From the NCBI GenBank assembly GCA_964449985.1, contig CAYVCG010000005.1, positions 1 through 52,472 of the forward strand: a stretch of 52,472 bases of DNA, read 5' to 3'. Shown piece after piece: positions 44,054 through 52,101 of this stretch. The stretch comes from CAYVCG01 sp964449985. GTDB taxonomy: Bacteria > Bacillota > Clostridia > Lachnospirales > WRAX01. Numbering within the stretch: position 1 is the stretch's first letter; the number at the start of each line of letters is the position of its first letter. Below the pieces are notes generated by a model. The model did not search any database. It was not told the DNA's origin and saw nothing but the letters and a program-made list of their open reading frames with translations. The translations under genes were made by a program, and so were the position numbers.

Positions 44054-45151
44054 ATGGAAAAGATACTAACTGTTAAGGCGAAAACAAAAGAATACCCAAT
44101 TTATATAAATGACAGCTTTGAAAATCTGACAAAAACTTTTGAAGCCGCAGGATTAAGTGGCAAAAAAGCTTGCATTATTACCGATTCAAACGTGGAGAAG
44201 CTTTATTTAAAAACCATTCTGGATAAAGTATCCCCTATTTTTTCTTCTGTAAGCGCTTGCGTTTTTAAAGCCGGTGAGGAAAGCAAAAATCTTAATACAA
44301 TTTCTGACTTTTATAAGCATTTCTTTGAGAATAAACTGGACAGAAAATCCCTCGTTATTGCTCTCGGTGGAGGGGTTACGGGAGATATGGCGGGTTTTGC
44401 AGCGGCAACGTATATGCGCGGCATAAGCTTTGTTCAAATCCCCACGTCTTTATTATCTCAGGTGGATAGCAGTGTCGGTGGGAAAACTGGCGTTGATTTT
44501 ATGAACGCCAAAAACATAATCGGCGCGTTTTATCAGCCAGAATTTGTTTATATAAACAGCGAAACACTAAAAACCCTGCCAAAAGAGCAATTTATATCAG
44601 GTATGGGCGAGGTAATAAAACATGGTTTTTTGCGTGATAAATCATATCTGGATTTTATTGATGCCAATAAAGACGGCATAATAGCTCTAAACCCCAACTC
44701 CATACAAGATGTTATATATCGCTCATGCAAAATAAAGGCAGAGGTAGTCGGTCTGGACGAAAAGGAATCCGGCCTTAGGGAAACATTAAACTTTGGGCAC
44801 ACCTTCGGCCATGCCATAGAAACACTGTTTGATTTCAGCCTTCCTCATGGATATTGCGTTGGTGCCGGTATGTGCGCGGCTTTGTATTTATCACATAAAA
44901 AAGGCTCTATTAGTAAAGATGAGCTTGATAACGGCATAAATCTTATCACATATTTTGGGTTGCCTGTTTCTTTGGCAGATTATAATTTTGACTCAGAAAA
45001 AACATACGAACTTATGCTTATGGATAAAAAGACAAAATCAGGAGACATTAACCTTGTTTTGTTAGATGGTGTCGGAAACGCGTATACGTATAAAAATGCC
45101 GGAAAGGACGAAATCATGTCCGGTATAAACTTTATACAGCAAAGGAGATAG
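44054..45151 (+). CDS. aroB: 3-dehydroquinate synthase
   Basis: Second step of the shikimate pathway, converting DAHP to 3-dehydroquinate with NAD+ and a divalent metal. In 365 residues: ALGGGVTGDMAGFAAATYMRG (NAD-binding), PTSLLSQVDSSVGGKTGVD, and the metal ligands in ETLNFGHTFGHAIE. The start at 44054 is preferred because GGTGG lies just upstream; an ATG at 44015 would add 13 residues. LspA begins 4 nt after the stop. No other aromatic genes are nearby. Confidence 0.94.
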   Translation: MEKILTVKAKTKEYPIYINDSFENLTKTFEAAGLSGKKACIITDSNVEKLYLKTILDKVSPIFSSVSACVFKAGEESKNLNTISDFYKHFFENKLDRKSLVIALGGGVTGDMAGFAAATYMRGISFVQIPTSLLSQVDSSVGGKTGVDFMNAKNIIGAFYQPEFVYINSETLKTLPKEQFISGMGEVIKHGFLRDKSYLDFIDANKDGIIALNPNSIQDVIYRSCKIKAEVVGLDEKESGLRETLNFGHTFGHAIETLFDFSLPHGYCVGAGMCAALYLSHKKGSISKDELDNGINLITYFGLPVSLADYNFDSEKTYELMLMDKKTKSGDINLVLLDGVGNAYTYKNAGKDEIMSGINFIQQRR

Positions 45152-45155
45152 TATA

Positions 45156-45638
45156 ATGTATATTTTATCACTAATCGCCACTATAGCCCTGATCATCTTT
45201 GATCAGTTGACAAAATACCTCGCATTTGTTTATTTAAAACCCGCTGCTCAATTGCGTCTTATACCGGAGATATTTCATTTCAGCTATGTAGAAAATGAAG
45301 GGGCAGCTTTTGGTATGATGCAGGGTGGAAGATGGATATTTATTGTGCTTACATCTATCGTCATTGGAATAATTATTTTTTATTATACACGGCTTCCCAA
45401 GGGAAAGATTTATAGCTGGATCAGGTTTTCTCTAATACTTATTGTTGCCGGTGCTTTAGGCAATTTTATTGACAGGCTTTTAAACGGATACGTTATTGAC
45501 TTTTTTTATTTCGTTCCTATAAACTTCCCTGTCTTTAATATGGCAGATGTTTATGTGGTTTGCGGCAGCATACTGTTGGGCGTTTTAATTATATTTTTCT
45601 TAAAGGATAATAAGGGGGCAGAAACGAGCAAGAATTAG
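45156..45638 (+). CDS. lspA: Lipoprotein signal peptidase
   Basis: A 160-residue membrane aspartic protease (signal peptidase II) that cleaves prolipoproteins before the lipidated Cys. Four membrane segments are visible. The two catalytic Asp lie in NFIDRLLNGYVIDF and FNMADVYVVCG. It is followed by rluD, the usual lspA-rluD pairing in Firmicutes. Confidence 0.94.
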   Translation: MYILSLIATIALIIFDQLTKYLAFVYLKPAAQLRLIPEIFHFSYVENEGAAFGMMQGGRWIFIVLTSIVIGIIIFYYTRLPKGKIYSWIRFSLILIVAGALGNFIDRLLNGYVIDFFYFVPINFPVFNMADVYVVCGSILLGVLIIFFLKDNKGAETSKN

Positions 45639-45656
45639 CCTTGTTCATATCAAATC

Positions 45657-46568
45657 ATGGAACAATATACATTATTAACCGAAAAAGAAAATATAAATAC
45701 CCGTCTGGATGTTTTTATCGCAGATGAGCTGGATGATATTTCAAGAAGCTCCGTTCAAAAGCTGATAGAAAGCGGCGATATATTAGTCAATCAAAAATGC
45801 GTTAAGCCCAATTATAAGCTTAGGCAAAATGACATCATAAGTGTTGTTATTCCGGATCCTGTCCCTCTTGAAATACTGCCGGAAGATATACCGCTTGATA
45901 TCCTTTATGAAGACAATGACCTCATTGTGATTGACAAACCAAAGGGTATGGTTGTCCATCCGGCTCCGGGGCACTATAGCGGGACTTTAGTAAACGCCCT
46001 TTTATACCACTGCAAAGACAGCCTTTCCGGCATAAATGGCGTTGCAAGGCCCGGTATTGTTCACAGAATTGATAAGGACACATCTGGCGTTATAGTCATA
46101 GCAAAAACGAACAGCGCTCACAACTGCCTTGCAGCACAGCTTATGGAACACAGTATGACAAGGGTTTATTACGCGATCGTTTTTAATAATATAAAGCAAG
46201 ATGAAGGAACAATCAATAAACCTTTAGCCAGAAGCCAAAATGACAGAAAAAAAATCGGCATTGTCCCTGGAGGCAAACATGCCGTTACGCATTTTAAGGT
46301 GTTAGAAAGGTTTGGTAAATATACCTTTATTGAAGCAAGGCTTGAAACCGGCAGAACTCACCAAATACGCGTTCATATGGCGAGCATAGGCAGCCCGCTT
46401 TTAGGAGACATGGTTTATGGGCCTGCAAAACAGCCGTTTAAGCTGGATGGCCAGGCGCTTCATGCCGGTATTTTGGGCTTTAGGCATCCTATATCTAATG
46501 AATATATGGAATTCATCTCCCCGCTTCCGGAATATTTTAACACGGTTTTATCGCGCCTAAGAACATAA
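45657..46568 (+). CDS. rluD: Large-subunit rRNA pseudouridine synthase (RluD type)
   Basis: A 303-residue RluA-family enzyme. An N-terminal S4 RNA-binding domain (residues 14-60) precedes the catalytic domain with VHRIDKDTSGVIVIAKT, in which the Asp is catalytic, and the ETGRTHQIRVHMASIG motif. Family members isomerise uridines of 23S rRNA; the exact sites in this organism are not known. Last gene of the aroB-lspA-rluD group. Confidence 0.92.
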   Translation: MEQYTLLTEKENINTRLDVFIADELDDISRSSVQKLIESGDILVNQKCVKPNYKLRQNDIISVVIPDPVPLEILPEDIPLDILYEDNDLIVIDKPKGMVVHPAPGHYSGTLVNALLYHCKDSLSGINGVARPGIVHRIDKDTSGVIVIAKTNSAHNCLAAQLMEHSMTRVYYAIVFNNIKQDEGTINKPLARSQNDRKKIGIVPGGKHAVTHFKVLERFGKYTFIEARLETGRTHQIRVHMASIGSPLLGDMVYGPAKQPFKLDGQALHAGILGFRHPISNEYMEFISPLPEYFNTVLSRLRT

Positions 46569-46570
46569 AA

Positions 46571-46599
46571 AACCTTTCGCATAAGATTATGAGAAAGGT
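46571..46599 (-). terminator. Terminator between rluD and the DUF6465 gene
   Basis: ACCTTTC and GAAAGGT, with an inner CATAA/TTATG, form a hairpin. On the minus strand it runs into TTTTTTATG. The flanking genes converge. Confidence 0.72.
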
Positions 46600-46618
46600 C
46601 ATATATATGTATTTAGTT

Positions 46619-46816
46619 TTATATGGTGAAGCTTCCTTTACTGCTGCCGTTTATAACGTAATAACATGAAGACTCGGCAGGTTTAAAATATATTTCCATT
46701 GTTTTTATGTCTTTCACCTTATTGCCTTCCGACTTCCAAATTTCCTTTGCGGTATCTGTAAGGCGGTTACAATCAGTTTCTTGTCCGTCGAGTTGAATAT
46801 ATACATCCGTTTTCAT
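46619..46816 (-). CDS. DUF6465-type small protein
   Basis: A 65-residue acidic protein of unknown function. It resembles the DUF6465 family found in Clostridia: an N-terminal strand with IQLDGQE, a helix, then MEIYFKPAESSCYYVINGS, the conserved C-terminal portion. It is preceded by a GGAGG-like site and followed by its own terminator, so it looks like a real monocistronic gene. Longer relatives carry a Lys/Ala-rich N-terminus which is absent here. Confidence 0.7.
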   Translation of the reverse strand: MKTDVYIQLDGQETDCNRLTDTAKEIWKSEGNKVKDIKTMEIYFKPAESSCYYVINGSSKGSFTI

Positions 46817-46937
46817 AAGTACCTCCGTAAATTATTATTCTTCCGTATGCAACTATATTCTGAATGTAATAATAATACTATTTTATACAAAATTTGTCAA
46901 CACGAAAAAATCGCACAACTCGACATTTGGCGGCATC

Positions 46938-47612
46938 TTATTCCATTATATCGTCATCTTCGTCAGGGTCTTTTTCTTCTTTTATGCTCAATTCAAGCTT
47001 TGATACAGACACCTCATAAGCTACTTTTTCAATCACTTCTTCATTATCAAGTCTTTTTTGATAATTCCTGCTTTGCATACGCCCCCATACTTTTATGTTG
47101 TCACCCACCAATAGTTTGCTTGCGAATCTTGCGTTTCTTCCCCATGCAATACAAGGAATATAATCTGACTTATTATATGAACGGTTTACAGCCAAGAGAA
47201 GATCCGCTATTTCCCTGCCAAAAGGAGTTGTTCTATAAACAGGCGGCTTACAAACATAACCATTTAAATAAACATCATTTGGGTTCTCGTTTGATTCAGA
47301 ATCCAAAATTTTGTAGTCGCGAGCAAAAACTGTGAGCACAAGCCTGTTTCTGTTTTCATTTTCAACATAATTGTTATACGAACGTATTTGTCCCATGACA
47401 TGGATTAAAGAGCCAATAACAATATCATCTTTTTCCATTAGTCTTTCAGAGATCGTAATAGGTAAAATATCAGAATTCACACTAAGCCTTAAAACCTCGA
47501 TATTCACATTATAAAACCCTTCGCCGAACACCTCGTGGCTAAACACATAATCTGATGCAATTCTACCTATAACACTTATTGCGTTGTTACTTTGCAAGTT
47601 ATCTTGCTGCAT
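46938..47612 (-). CDS. Tandem OB-fold single-stranded DNA-binding protein
   Basis: About 224 residues with two SSB-type OB folds: the first at roughly 10-105 (NAISVIGRIASDYVFSHEVFG), the second at about 110-205 (VYLNGYVCKPPVYRTTPFGRE to KVWGRMQSRNYQKR). This fused form is widespread in Clostridia beside the ordinary SSB. The tail is acidic (DPDEDDDIME) but lacks the terminal Pro-Phe that ordinary SSBs use to bind partners, so its interactions may differ. A TTG two codons upstream (47618) is an alternative start; GGGGAG is 5 nt from the TTG and 11 nt from the ATG. The role is unproven. Confidence 0.8.
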   Translation of the reverse strand: MQQDNLQSNNAISVIGRIASDYVFSHEVFGEGFYNVNIEVLRLSVNSDILPITISERLMEKDDIVIGSLIHVMGQIRSYNNYVENENRNRLVLTVFARDYKILDSESNENPNDVYLNGYVCKPPVYRTTPFGREIADLLLAVNRSYNKSDYIPCIAWGRNARFASKLLVGDNIKVWGRMQSRNYQKRLDNEEVIEKVAYEVSVSKLELSIKEEKDPDEDDDIME

Positions 47613-47701
47613 TTTCAAAAACGCTCCCCTCTCCAGTGAATATAACCATTACCAATTGTATTCAAATGTATGAGGTTTTAGTACATATTGTAATTAGTTT
47701 T

Positions 47702-48334
47702 TTATTTTTCATTATTAAACGCAGTGAAATCCGTATCACCGTCATTTACTAAAGCAGCTGTAACAGCCGCTAAGACGCTATAAACATCAGTTTTATTCTT
47801 TTCATGGGTTTTTACGGGAAATTCCTGCTGTTCTAAGATTTCGCCCGAAAAAGCTGGCAATGAGCGTTGTATACAGCATTGAACAGAATCGTCAGAAATG
47901 CTTGAAGCTGTGACGCACGCCTTGTTATTAAGACCATACGTAATTATCTTTGTATTGCCACAATCCTCTGTGTTTAAAGCCTTTAGTATATTACTTTCAT
48001 CCGAATTTAAGATAATTACTTTGTTATTTTCAGAACTTTCGTTTTCGTAATTTTCGATACAAAAATTTGCATTAGCAAGACTGTTTATTATCAACACATC
48101 ATAGCTATTATTAAACTTTGCTGAACTTATAGTGACTGTAGGGATTTCTTCAATAGCAATGTCGCATATATCGGATTGGTTACTCGGGCTGATTTCGTCT
48201 GCAAATTCGGCGTTATGATCCGCTTCGACGTACTTTGAGACCTGTGCCGTCTTGTTTTTTACCTGTAATATATCTTTCAATAAGTTCGCTGTATCAGAAA
48301 TTTCTTTGCCCCCAATGATGCCAATCTTTAACAT
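47702..48334 (-). CDS. Mur ligase-like protein lacking the P-loop
   Basis: A 210-residue protein whose order of motifs mirrors the N-terminal and central part of Mur ligases. It starts KIGIIGGKEISDTANLLKDI where Mur enzymes have GxTGTNGKTTT, so the ATP-binding lysine-threonine pair is gone. Later VIILNSDESN resembles the NADD strand, KIITYGLNNKACVTASSI the family's YG(L/I) segment, and VYSVLAAVTAALV the HNVYNALAA helix. The C-terminal ligase domain is absent. Probably non-catalytic. The start at 48334 has GGGGGGAG about 9 nt upstream; the longer frame to 48559 overlaps the eno terminator and is not coding. Homology is read by eye. Confidence 0.55.
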   Translation of the reverse strand: MLKIGIIGGKEISDTANLLKDILQVKNKTAQVSKYVEADHNAEFADEISPSNQSDICDIAIEEIPTVTISSAKFNNSYDVLIINSLANANFCIENYENESSENNKVIILNSDESNILKALNTEDCGNTKIITYGLNNKACVTASSISDDSVQCCIQRSLPAFSGEILEQQEFPVKTHEKNKTDVYSVLAAVTAALVNDGDTDFTAFNNEK

Positions 48335-48510
48335 GCAAATACACTCCCCCCGCGTTGAAAATATATTTTTCCTGTCACAAAATATTGTTTTACAAATCAA
48401 TTTTTTTATGTAATATATTAAATGCATTATATGGATAAACGTTACATTAATATTAAATTTTTTGCCTCGCTTTTCACAAAAAACAGTTGATTTAATGCGG
48501 AAAACCACAC

Positions 48511-48548
48511 AAAAAACGCTACCGGCATAAAACCGGCAGCGTTTTTTT
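48511..48548 (-). terminator. eno terminator
   Basis: ACGCTGCCGG and CCGGTAGCGT pair fully on the minus strand (one G-U) around a 7-8-nt loop and run into TTTTTT, 12 nt after the eno stop. On the plus strand the same position is an A-C mismatch, which fits the eno direction. Confidence 0.9.
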
Positions 48549-48559
48549 GTATAAAACAA

Positions 48560-49888
48560 TTATTTATTTTTCAAATTGTACCAAGCGTTAAGCCCAGGAT
48601 ATTCAGCAACATCCTCAAGCTCCTCTTCGATTCTCAACAACTGGTTGTATTTAGCAACACGGTCGGAACGGCATGGAGCCCCTGTCTTAATTTGGCCTGC
48701 ATTAACAGCTACAACGATATCAGCTATTGTTGCATCCTCAGTTTCGCCGGAACGGTGAGAAACTACTGCTGTCATGTTGTTCTTTTGAGCAAGAGCAATA
48801 GCATTGAAAGTTTCTGTCAATGTTCCGATTTGGTTAACCTTTATTAAAATTGCATTGCCCGTTCCAAGGTCAATACCTTTTTGAAGTCTTTCAGTATTAG
48901 TAACAAACAAGTCGTCACCAACGAGCTGAACTTTCTTGCCAATTCTTTCAGTAAGAAGCTTCCAGCCTTCCCAGTCATCTTCATCAAGACCATCTTCGAT
49001 AGAGATAATCGGATATTTGTTAACAAGCTTTTCCCAAAGATCAACCATTTCTTCTGATGTTCTAACAACCTCTTTGCCAAGCATCTTGCTTTCGCCCGGG
49101 AAGTGGTATTTGCCGTCTGCTTTGTCATAAAGTTCAGTTGAAGCAGCATCTAATGCAATACGGATATCATCGCCAGGTTTGTATCCTGCTTCTTTAACAG
49201 CATCAAGAATAAGATCAATAACTTCGTCTGGAGTAGCAAGGTCTGGAGCAAATCCGCCTTCGTCACCAACAGCTGTTGCAAGGCCTCTTTTGCCAAGAAC
49301 CTTTTTAAGTGTATGATATATTTCAGCACACATACGAAGCGCTTCTTTAAATGTTTTAGCCCCAACAGGCATGATCATAAATTCTTGGAAATCAACAGTG
49401 TTATCAGCATGTTTGCCGCCATTTAAAATGTTCATCATAGGAACCGGAAGCATTTTGGCATTAAATCCGCCAAGATATTGATACAAAGGCATGTTCAAAG
49501 CTTCTGCAGTTGCACGAGCAACAGCCATAGAAACGCCCAAAATAGCGTTCGCACCAAGTTTTGCTTTATTCGGAGTGCCATCAAGCTCTATCATAAGCTT
49601 GTCAATAGCTGCTTGATCCAAAGCGTTCATTCCTATAACTTCTTCAGCAATAATATTGTTTACGTTGTTAACAGCGTTTTCAACGCCAAGACCTTTGTAT
49701 CTGTCTCCACCATCGCGAAGCTCAACAGCCTCGAAAGCGCCTGTGGAAGCGCCTGACGGAACAGCAGCTCTGCCGATAAAATCAGTGCCCTGGAAATTAA
49801 CAACAACCTCAACCTCAACAGTAGGATTTCCTCTGGAATCCATAATCTCTCTAGCAAGTACGTCTACGATTTCTACAAAACCCTTCAT
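48560..49888 (-). CDS. eno: Enolase
   Basis: A 442-residue glycolytic enzyme converting 2-phosphoglycerate to PEP. Motifs: MDSRGNPTVEVEV, GDEGGFAPDL, SIEDGLDEDDWEGW (metal ligand) and VSHRSGETED. The start at 49888 (ATG) has GGGAG 10 nt upstream; a TTG two codons earlier is too close. Phosphoglycerate mutase, usually between tpiA and eno, is missing here. Confidence 0.97.
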   Translation of the reverse strand: MKGFVEIVDVLAREIMDSRGNPTVEVEVVVNFQGTDFIGRAAVPSGASTGAFEAVELRDGGDRYKGLGVENAVNNVNNIIAEEVIGMNALDQAAIDKLMIELDGTPNKAKLGANAILGVSMAVARATAEALNMPLYQYLGGFNAKMLPVPMMNILNGGKHADNTVDFQEFMIMPVGAKTFKEALRMCAEIYHTLKKVLGKRGLATAVGDEGGFAPDLATPDEVIDLILDAVKEAGYKPGDDIRIALDAASTELYDKADGKYHFPGESKMLGKEVVRTSEEMVDLWEKLVNKYPIISIEDGLDEDDWEGWKLLTERIGKKVQLVGDDLFVTNTERLQKGIDLGTGNAILIKVNQIGTLTETFNAIALAQKNNMTAVVSHRSGETEDATIADIVVAVNAGQIKTGAPCRSDRVAKYNQLLRIEEELEDVAEYPGLNAWYNLKNK

Positions 49889-49934
49889 AAACAAAAATCT
49901 CCCTTCAAAATTGGTAATTTTAACAATTCCATGT

Positions 49935-49964
49935 ATTATATCATAACAAACTAACTATGCGCAA
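49935..49964 (-). promoter_or_regulatory. Possible eno promoter
   Basis: TTGCGC (49959-49964), 18-nt spacer, perfect TATAAT (49935-49940). Its -35 overlaps a short GCGC-rich hairpin after tpiA. Confidence 0.5.
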
Positions 49965-49994
49965 GGCGCACGTTAGATCAATTAAGCAAAACTA

Positions 49995-50744
49995 TTAGCC
50001 CTTATAATTGACTATACTGTCAAACTCCGGCTTCAAACTTGCTCCGCCGACAAGACCTCCGTCTATATCTGGCATAGCAAAAAGCTCTGCAGCATTAGCG
50101 CCGCTAACACTGCCGCCGTATTGCACACGAACTTTTGATGCTACATCATTATTATAAATTTCAGCAACAACGTCTCTTATTGCCTTGCAAACCTCCTGAG
50201 CCTGCTGAGATGTTGCTGTTTCGCCCGTTCCTATAGCCCAAATAGGCTCATAAGCTATGACAACGTTTGCTGCATCTTCAGCGCTTACGCCAAGAAGCGC
50301 AATCTTTGTCTGCTGGCGAACAAGCTCAATAGTAATGCCCTGCTCTCTTTGTTCCAAACGCTCTCCAACGCATATAATAGGTATAAGTTTATTTGCTATA
50401 GCCTTATGGACCTTTTTATTTACGGTTTCATCAGTTTCCGCAAAGTATTCACGGCGCTCTGAATGACCGATAATAACGTATTTAACACCGATTTCTGTAA
50501 GCATTGCTGCGGAGATTTCGCCTGTATAGGCACCGCTGTCCTCAAAATGCATGTTTTGAGCGCCCACGGCGATATTAGTCCCTTTAACAGCATCCAAAAC
50601 GGGAACTAAATCAACAAAAGGCACACAGAATATAACATCAGATTCGGTAGTATTAACTTTATCCGCAAGCTCCTTAACAAGCTTTAATGCTTCCGAAGGA
50701 GTTTTATTCATTTTCCAGTTACCTGCAATAATTTTTTTACGCAT
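49995..50744 (-). CDS. tpiA: Triosephosphate isomerase
   Basis: A 249-residue TIM barrel interconverting DHAP and glyceraldehyde 3-phosphate. Catalytic elements: N-terminal AGNWKMNKT (Lys), IIGHSERREY (His) and IAYEPIWAIGTG (Glu and the mobile loop). It lies between pgk and eno and is separated from pgk by a palindromic element of about 110 bp. Confidence 0.97.
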   Translation of the reverse strand: MRKKIIAGNWKMNKTPSEALKLVKELADKVNTTESDVIFCVPFVDLVPVLDAVKGTNIAVGAQNMHFEDSGAYTGEISAAMLTEIGVKYVIIGHSERREYFAETDETVNKKVHKAIANKLIPIICVGERLEQREQGITIELVRQQTKIALLGVSAEDAANVVIAYEPIWAIGTGETATSQQAQEVCKAIRDVVAEIYNNDVASKVRVQYGGSVSGANAAELFAMPDIDGGLVGGASLKPEFDSIVNYKG

Positions 50745-50782
50745 ATAATCGCCCTTTTCAATTTACTAATCTTTGATTAAGG

Positions 50783-50892
50783 TATAGACAAAATAGCTAT
50801 CGCTCATAAGCGTTCACACACTTACGTTTTGGCAAGAAATCGCCAAAAACATTGGTGCGCTCACATTCACTATAAACGCAATTTTGTATATA
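50783..50892. repeat. Palindromic element between tpiA and pgk
   Basis: Outer arms TATAGACAAAATAGC (50783-50797) and GCAATTTTGTATATA (50878-50892) are inverted repeats with two mismatches. A central hairpin TTTTGGC/GCCAAAA lies at 50827-50848. Read on the minus strand it contains TATAGTGAAT, GTGAGCG and TTTTTGGC in the same order as related words in the element at 34118-34266. Confidence 0.55.
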
Positions 50893-50910
50893 TTTTTAAA
50901 AAAATTAGTA

Positions 50911-52101
50911 TTATTTATCAGAAACAGCTGCAACGCCCGGAAGCTCTTTGCCTTCCAAGAACTCTAAAGAAGCGCCGCCGCCTGTTGAAATATGTGACAT
51001 TTTATCAGCAAAACCAAGTTGGTTTACAGCAGCAGCAGAATCTCCACCACCGATTATTGTTGTAGCATCTATATCTGCAAGGGCTTTAGCAACAGCAATT
51101 GTTCCTTTAGCAAAGTTTTCAAATTCGAAAACGCCCATAGGGCCGTTCCAAACAACAGTTTTTGCTGATTTAACAGCATCCGCAAACAATTTGTTTGTTT
51201 TTTCTCCAATGTCTACACCGATGCAATCCGAAGACATATTATCAACGTCAACCGTTCTAAACTCAGTATCGTTTTTGAATTCTTTAGCTTCGATAGTATC
51301 AATAGGGATTAAGAAGTTAACGCCTTTTTCTTTTGCCTTTTCCATCATTTCCTTAGCGTATTCAATTTTATCTTCTTCAAGAAGAGATTTTCCGATTTCA
51401 TGGCCTTGGGCTTTAATAAACGTATACGCCATGCCGCCGCCGATAATCAACGTATCGACCTTGTCCAAAAGGTTGTTGATAACGTTAATCTTATCAGAAA
51501 CCTTTGCTCCGCCAAGGATAGCAACAAACGGTCTTACTGGATTGTTAACTGCGTTTCCTAAGAAATCGATTTCTTTTTGCATTAAATATCCAACAGCCGT
51601 TTCCTTAACAAAGCTTGTAACACCAACCGTTGAACAGTGCGCCCTGTGAGAAGAACCAAAAGCGTCGTTAACGAAAACATCAGCAATGCTTGCAAGATCT
51701 TTTGAGAAATCTTCTATGTTCTTTGTTTCTTCTTTGCGGAAACGAGTGTTTTCCAAAAGAACAACATCGCCATCCTTCATTTGTTCTACAGCTTTTCTTG
51801 CGTTTTCGCCGACAACAACGTCATCAGCTGCGAAAACAACCTCTTTACCCAATTTTTCAGATAATCTTTTGGCAACAGGAGCCAGCGTTTTTGTGGGGTC
51901 GGGCTCTTTAGGTTTGCCAAGATGTGAGCAAAGAATGAGCTTTCCGCCTCCCTCAATAAGCTTCTTTATAGTCGGCAAAGCGGCAACGATTCTATTTTCG
52001 TCAGTTATTACGCCGTCTTTAAGAGGCACATTAAAATCACATCTCACAAGCACTCTTTTACCTTTTACATTTAAATCCTCCACAGATTTTTTGTTAAGCA
52101 T
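50911..52101 (-). CDS. pgk: Phosphoglycerate kinase
   Basis: A 396-residue glycolytic kinase that makes ATP from 1,3-bisphosphoglycerate. Motifs: KRVLVRCDFNVPLKDG near the N-terminus, LCSHLGKPK, and the nucleotide-binding GGGDSAAAV and STGGGASLEFLEGK at the C-terminus. The start at 52101 (ATG) has AAGGGAG 10 nt upstream, the same arrangement as eno; a TTG two codons earlier is rejected. The gapA gene expected upstream is not within the window. Confidence 0.97.
   Translation of the reverse strand: MLNKKSVEDLNVKGKRVLVRCDFNVPLKDGVITDENRIVAALPTIKKLIEGGGKLILCSHLGKPKEPDPTKTLAPVAKRLSEKLGKEVVFAADDVVVGENARKAVEQMKDGDVVLLENTRFRKEETKNIEDFSKDLASIADVFVNDAFGSSHRAHCSTVGVTSFVKETAVGYLMQKEIDFLGNAVNNPVRPFVAILGGAKVSDKINVINNLLDKVDTLIIGGGMAYTFIKAQGHEIGKSLLEEDKIEYAKEMMEKAKEKGVNFLIPIDTIEAKEFKNDTEFRTVDVDNMSSDCIGVDIGEKTNKLFADAVKSAKTVVWNGPMGVFEFENFAKGTIAVAKALADIDATTIIGGGDSAAAVNQLGFADKMSHISTGGGASLEFLEGKELPGVAAVSDK

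Noticed and set aside
48335..48559. N-terminal extension of the Mur-like gene to 48559
   Set aside because: It would run through the eno terminator; the ribosome binding site is at the internal ATG at 48334.
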